Shown here: piece by piece, positions 5,464 to 8,061 of the stretch | Position numbering within the stretch: the first letter of the stretch is position 1 | Layout: each line of letters begins with the position of its first letter | Origin: Bacteroidales bacterium UBA6408 | GTDB lineage: Bacteria; Bacteroidota; Bacteroidia; Bacteroidales; UBA932 | Direction: 5' to 3' | DNA length: 8,061 nt | Assembly (NCBI GenBank): GCA_002439805.1 | Contig: DJPQ01000070.1 | Span: forward strand, 1 to 8,061 | Translations under genes and position numbers: made by a program | The notes under the pieces: generated by a model | The model's input: the letters and a program-made list of their open reading frames with translations, nothing else | Database searches by the model: none | Told to the model about the DNA's origin: nothing

Positions 5464-6771
5464 ATGACGAAGTCTATAAGATCAGCCGCGGCAGCAATCC
5501 TGCTGCTGTCAGTACTCTTTCTTGATGCGGCAGGGGGCGAAGCGCTGCCAATAAGAAAAGTTTTCAGCCGGAAAACACCGGCCGACACGCTGGAACTTCC
5601 GATAGCGGAAGATGGATGCGTGCATTTCGACATTGCCTGCGGCGGATTGGCACGAGGAACTGTCGTTGATTTCAATGCCACGGTCAATCCGACGGCCGGA
5701 TGCAGCAGATATTATATTCTGGAGTATCTGGACGGAAAGAAGTGGATTGCCCGGGACAGCGTAATGTTCTACTTTGCTGACAAGCCTGCCGAGAGACAGC
5801 CTGTCACGATGATGCAGACTTTCAGAATCAGGAAGACGTCGAGGCACGGCCTGAGAATAAGGCTGAGGCCGGTCGGGAATGAAACGGCCGGGGCATCTCG
5901 TGCGGGGTCAGGCGGCACTGGGTCAGACGGCACGGCATCCGGCGGCACGAGGGCAGGCGGCACGGCATCAGGAGCCAGTATGAGTCTGGCGAAATATGGC
6001 TACACGGGAGAATACATCCAGAACTTCGGGAAAGGGACTGCGAAGGACACCACTGACATACTCTGCATAGGCAACTCGTTCACCTATGTCGGAGCCTCGC
6101 ATTTCTTCCTGAAGGAGATCGCCTGGAATGAAGGGCATCTGCTGCGGATCAAAGCAAGTCTGAAAGGTGGGCAAAGTTTCGGACAGCATCTGAAGCTTCC
6201 GCTGACGGCATTTGCCGTGGAAGCAGGAAATTACGACTGCGCATTGCTCCAGAACCAAAGCCAGGCAGCCGCCAGATACGCCTGCGACAGCACTGCCTGG
6301 AGTCAGATCAATGAAGATTTCCTGAAACTCGCAGGCAATGTGTTCGCATACTCTCCCGAATGCCGGATAGTCCTTGAAAGCACATGGGCGTTCAAAGCCG
6401 GAAACTTCGGAGGATTCGGCAGTTTCGAGGAATTTGACGCATTGCTGAAGAGAGGGTCCGAGCATATGCTGCGCAATGCAAGGGCAGCCTATCCGCACGA
6501 CATGTTCACGCTGTCTCCCATCGGGAAGGCATTCGAGAAAGTGCGGGACGGGGACAGTGGAATTAATCTGTATGACGCGGACAACAAGCACCAATCCATT
6601 TATGGTGCATATCTGAAAGCCTGCGTCAACTATCTGGTGATTTTCGGGGAAGGCTTCCATTCAGGCACGGACAGGCAAGGCAGCACGATTGACTGCGGAC
6701 TGCCGCACGACAAGGCCGCATATCTCAGGCATATAGCCGAAGAGACCGTGCTCCCGTCATGCCGGGAGTGA
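5464..6771 (+). CDS. Secreted SGNH/GDSL-type hydrolase, DUF4886-like
   Basis: 435 residues from ATG at 5464; an in-frame TTG at 5446 is rejected because it lies inside the promoter box. Residues 1-24 form a Sec signal (AAAAILLLSVLFLDAAGG). Residues ~28-138 are a beta-rich N-terminal domain of unrecognised family. Residues ~143-172 are a Gly/Ser/Thr/Ala linker, and residues ~195-400 are an SGNH hydrolase resembling DUF4886. The four blocks are visible: nucleophile Ser205 in CIGNSFTY, oxyanion Gly near 235 in KGGQSFG, Asn264 in LLQNQSQ, and Asp373/His376 in DADNKHQSIYGAYL. These enzymes are esterases or lipases, often deacetylating polysaccharides. No substrate can be named. It is divergent from the nuclease/receptor unit and may share regulation, but a functional link is not shown. 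A hairpin follows the stop codon. Confidence 0.85.
   Translation: MTKSIRSAAAAILLLSVLFLDAAGGEALPIRKVFSRKTPADTLELPIAEDGCVHFDIACGGLARGTVVDFNATVNPTAGCSRYYILEYLDGKKWIARDSVMFYFADKPAERQPVTMMQTFRIRKTSRHGLRIRLRPVGNETAGASRAGSGGTGSDGTASGGTRAGGTASGASMSLAKYGYTGEYIQNFGKGTAKDTTDILCIGNSFTYVGASHFFLKEIAWNEGHLLRIKASLKGGQSFGQHLKLPLTAFAVEAGNYDCALLQNQSQAAARYACDSTAWSQINEDFLKLAGNVFAYSPECRIVLESTWAFKAGNFGGFGSFEEFDALLKRGSEHMLRNARAAYPHDMFTLSPIGKAFEKVRDGDSGINLYDADNKHQSIYGAYLKACVNYLVIFGEGFHSGTDRQGSTIDCGLPHDKAAYLRHIAEETVLPSCRE
5890..5979 (+). repeat. Low-complexity Gly/Ser/Thr/Ala linker repeats inside the SGNH hydrolase gene
   Basis: About 30 codons encode only Gly, Ser, Thr, Ala, Arg and Asp, in near-repeats such as GGTGSDGTASGG and GGTRAGGTASG. 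At DNA level GGCACGGCATC occurs twice within variants of GGCGGCAC. It separates the N-terminal domain from the catalytic domain and keeps the frame open. It looks like a flexible linker that grew by repeat expansion, so its length may vary between strains. Confidence 0.7.
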
Positions 6772-6774
6772 TAC

Positions 6775-6804
6775 CGGCCGGACAAGGTAATGACTATCCG
6801 GCCG
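6775..6804 (+). terminator. Probable terminator of the SGNH hydrolase gene
   Basis: CGGCCGGA at 6775-6782 and TCCGGCCG at 6797-6804 form a perfect 8-bp GC-rich stem with a 14-base loop, beginning 3 bp after the stop codon. A T-rich stretch (ATTTGTTGTTT, from 6811) follows after a short gap. The spacing is not ideal, but position and stem strength fit an intrinsic terminator. Confidence 0.6.
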
Positions 6805-6832
6805 AGTTGCATTTGTTGTTTCGTACATTTGT

Positions 6833-6910
6833 CTTGATTTCGTGTAAAGACACAATGTCTTACAGCTTGATTTCGTGTAATTTTAGTGCAATACAAAGCT
6901 TGATTTCGTG
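6833..6910 (+). repeat. Three direct copies of CTTGATTTCGTG at exact 33-bp spacing
   Basis: Identical 12-mers start at 6833, 6866 and 6899. The first two extend to CTTGATTTCGTGTAA. The third runs directly into the ATG of the ATPase remnant at 6911. A degenerate relative (GTTGTTTCGTAC) lies just upstream at 6815. The 21 bases between copies differ, apart from a short shared end before each next copy (ACAG versus AAAG). A dyad at 6843-6864 (AAGACA-CAA-TGTCTT, extendable with one bulge) lies between copies 1 and 2. A 33-bp step is about three DNA turns, so bound proteins would line up on one face. This suggests operator-like sites for the ATPase-type gene. Confidence 0.75.
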
Positions 6911-7320
6911 ATGAAAAGAAAATTATATGACCAACTCGTCATCTGGAAGACCAAGCGGCACGGCAAATCCGCAATGATTTTACCGGACAGTAATAATTCT
7001 ATTTTATTGTTTTGTTTCACACACTCTTCGTCATATAAGTCATTATCTTCATGAAGAAGATAATCATATTCGGTACCGATAAGACTTTCACGGTCATATT
7101 CTTTTCTGTACTCCATGATATAGAAGCTAATTGTTTCGGGATATTCATAGAAGAATCTTCGGCATACTTTCTTGTACATAAGCAATATGCGTTCGTCATC
7201 TGCAAACTCAAACAAATAGTCAAGCATCCTTCCTACTTCATTTGCAGTTGCGTGTTTCCTTGCGCAGAATTCTTCCACCATGGGAGCATACTTAATGGCT
7301 GCTCTCTCACGAATCTGCAT
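6883..7320 (-). CDS. Small unrecognised protein, probably truncated (degraded gene downstream of the ATPase)
   Basis: 145 residues from ATG at 7320. I do not recognise the family. Residues 1-~112 look like a genuine soluble, mostly helical protein rich in aromatic and charged residues (KYAPMVEEFCARKHATANEV, VCRRFFYEYPETISFYIMEY). Residues ~115-145 are the antisense reading of the ATPase remnant and its repeats, so the native C-terminus has probably been replaced. In the other direction the frame continues upstream through an in-frame TGA to a better placed ATG at 7392, so this start may be an internal one. It lies on the same strand as the ATPase and just after it, suggesting the two were an operon. 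It could be a pseudogene or a shortened but expressed protein. No function is proposed. Confidence 0.5.
   Translation of the reverse strand: MQIRERAAIKYAPMVEEFCARKHATANEVGRMLDYLFEFADDERILLMYKKVCRRFFYEYPETISFYIMEYRKEYDRESLIGTEYDYLLHEDNDLYDEECVKQNNKIELLLSGKIIADLPCRLVFQMTSWSYNFLFITKSSFVLH
6911..6979 (+). pseudogene. N-terminal remnant of an AAA/DUF4143-type ATPase gene
   Basis: Starting at ATG 6911, the first 23 codons read MKRKLYDQLVIWKTKRHGKS then AMI. This is the typical opening of Bacteroidetes ATPases of the AAA_14/DUF4143 group, in which a Walker A motif (GARRVGK-like) follows almost at once. Here the match ends after AMI. The frame continues with unrelated residues to a stop at 7054, and the Walker A and all later domains are missing. 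Homology therefore breaks near 6980, where the 3' end of an oppositely oriented gene begins. The remnant keeps its start codon and repeat-bearing leader, so a short useless peptide might still be made. Identification rests on a short stretch recognised by eye. Confidence 0.65.
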
Positions 7321-7323
7321 CAG

Positions 7324-7392
7324 TCACTTCGCCAGCTCTTTTATGCCAGCAAAAAACTCTTGGCAGTCCTTGTCTTTACTTATGTCATTCAT
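7324..7392 (-). pseudogene. Likely original 5' end of the small gene, closed by an in-frame TGA
   Basis: ATG at 7392, 6 bp after the ATPase stop codon, opens 22 codons (MNDISKDKDCQEFFAGIKEL then AK) that end in TGA at 7326-7324. The next two codons in the same frame are CTG and the ATG at 7320 of the 145-codon frame. The coding character looks continuous across the stop (KELAK-stop-LMQIRERAAIKYAP). The simplest reading is a nonsense mutation, for example CGA to TGA, in a gene coupled to the ATPase. The alternative is two short adjacent frames. Confidence 0.5.
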
Positions 7393-7398
7393 AACTTT

Positions 7399-8061
7399 TT
7401 AATCTTTTAAGCAAGCAAGCGGTATTACCTTTACTCCGTCTGGACGTGTGTAAGCCATGCTGCCACCAGTCATAACAATCATCAAGTCGGGTTCGCGCAG
7501 CGGCACCTGCTTTTCTGTTTTGTTATGCTCTTGAACAAGTCGTTTTATTTCCAAAAGATGTTTTGCTCCTTCTTCTATTTCACGACTGCCAAGTTTACAT
7601 TCTATCAGAGCATAGCGTCCATCGTCAAGATGAAGCACAAGGTCTGCTTCCAGTCCGTAACGGTCGCGATAATATGACATATGATTGCCAAAACCTGGAG
7701 TATAAGTCCGAAGGTCTCTCGCACACATCTGCTCAAAGATGAAACCAAAGGTTTTGAGCTGTGTCATCAATGCTTCTGGAGAAAGTCCTATTGATGCAAT
7801 TGCAATGGACGGGTCTACGAAAGCCCGTTTTATACCACTTCGGATTGCAGTCTTGCTTCTGACGGCAGGACACCATGCGTCAATGTTATCAATAACGAAC
7901 AATTTATTAAGGGAAGTTACATAATCCTCAAACGCACTCATAGAAAGTGAAACTTCCCCAGAGGCTGTTACATCAGCTAACAGAGCCGTATTCTTTGCCA
8001 ATGTTGATATGTTACGGGCATACGAACGCAATATTGCACGAGTTGTCCGTTCATCCCTTTG
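7399..8061 (-). CDS. AAA ATPase/DUF4143 family protein, C-terminal part (cut by window edge)
   Basis: An open frame enters at 8061 and ends at TAA 7401-7399, giving 220 visible residues; the N-terminal ATPase domain lies outside. A start at 8031 would be a TTG in mid-gene and is rejected, because the frame continues upstream (RDERTTRAILRSYARNISTL). The visible part has the winged-helix-like region common before DUF4143 (LRSYARNISTLAKNTALLAD, SMSAFEDYVTSL) and then DUF4143 itself. Its PD-(D/E)XK-like elements are GLEADLVL and ALIECKLG, with the Glu, Asp, Glu and Lys present. The C-terminus (GVKVIPLACLKD) is typical. These proteins occur in many copies in Bacteroidetes genomes, and their biological role is poorly defined; links to mobile or defence DNA are often suggested. 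It is followed after 6 bp by the small degraded gene. The C-terminus appears intact. Confidence 0.88.
   Translation of the reverse strand, partial: QRDERTTRAILRSYARNISTLAKNTALLADVTASGEVSLSMSAFEDYVTSLNKLFVIDNIDAWCPAVRSKTAIRSGIKRAFVDPSIAIASIGLSPEALMTQLKTFGFIFEQMCARDLRTYTPGFGNHMSYYRDRYGLEADLVLHLDDGRYALIECKLGSREIEEGAKHLLEIKRLVQEHNKTEKQVPLREPDLMIVMTGGSMAYTRPDGVKVIPLACLKD

Noticed and set aside
5337..5687. Minus-strand frame of 116 codons across the divergent promoter region
   Set aside because: It overlaps both promoters and the signal-peptide end of the SGNH gene and has no domain-like character.
6630..6896. Minus-strand frame of 88 codons with repeated TRNQ
   Set aside because: The repeated residues come from translating the 33-bp spaced CTTGATTTCGTG copies; the rest is antisense to the SGNH gene.
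6833..6910. CRISPR array
   Set aside because: Only three copies, a repeat of 12-15 bp that is too short, no cas genes, and the last copy abuts a start codon.
7324..7326. Selenocysteine at the in-frame TGA
   Set aside because: No selenoprotein-like context or following stem-loop was seen, and a nonsense mutation is simpler.
7051..7410. Plus-strand frame of 119 codons
   Set aside because: It is antisense to the small gene, which has the better protein-like composition and follows the ATPase gene on the same strand.

Overview
The window looks like a Bacteroidales chromosome (phylum Bacteroidota). The signs are BACON domains, loose Bacteroidetes-type lipoprotein signals, TAnnTTTG promoter boxes, a TonB-dependent receptor-like protein with a carboxypeptidase-regulatory-like N-terminus, and an AAA ATPase/DUF4143 gene. 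Most of the window is moderately GC-rich. The 3394-5229 gene and everything right of about 6830 are visibly more AT-rich. Genus cannot be told from this sequence.

Region 1 (1-5391, minus strand) reads as one transcription unit behind a near-perfect Bacteroidetes promoter at 5361-5391. In order of transcription it holds: a 611-aa lipoprotein with two BACON domains and two OB-like domains (3394-5229); a lipoprotein of the DNA/RNA non-specific endonuclease (NUC1/EndoG) family with an intact active site (2123-3307); a secreted endonuclease/exonuclease/phosphatase-fold enzyme with an intact active site (971-2041); and the N-terminal 268 residues of a TonB-dependent receptor-like outer-membrane protein that runs off the left edge (1-806). 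Together these suggest a surface nucleic-acid capture, cutting and uptake locus, analogous in logic to a polysaccharide-utilisation locus but with no SusD homologue in view. The two longer intergenic gaps carry strong dyads. The one before the receptor gene (845-967) can fold into a branched RNA on the transcribed strand.

Region 2 (5416-6804, plus strand) is a divergently transcribed secreted SGNH/GDSL-type hydrolase resembling DUF4886. It has its own promoter, a very short leader, a Gly/Ser/Thr/Ala linker built from near-repeats, and a hairpin terminator.

Region 3 (6805-8061) is rearranged accessory DNA. Three copies of CTTGATTTCGTG lie exactly 33 bp apart and run straight into the start codon of a remnant that keeps only about the first 23 codons of an AAA/DUF4143-type ATPase. 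The remnant abuts, tail to tail, the 3' end of a small unrecognised gene on the minus strand. That gene follows the C-terminal part of another AAA/DUF4143 ATPase, which enters from the right edge. The small gene has an in-frame TGA after 22 codons, and its last ~30 codons are only the antisense of the ATPase remnant, so it appears degraded at both ends.
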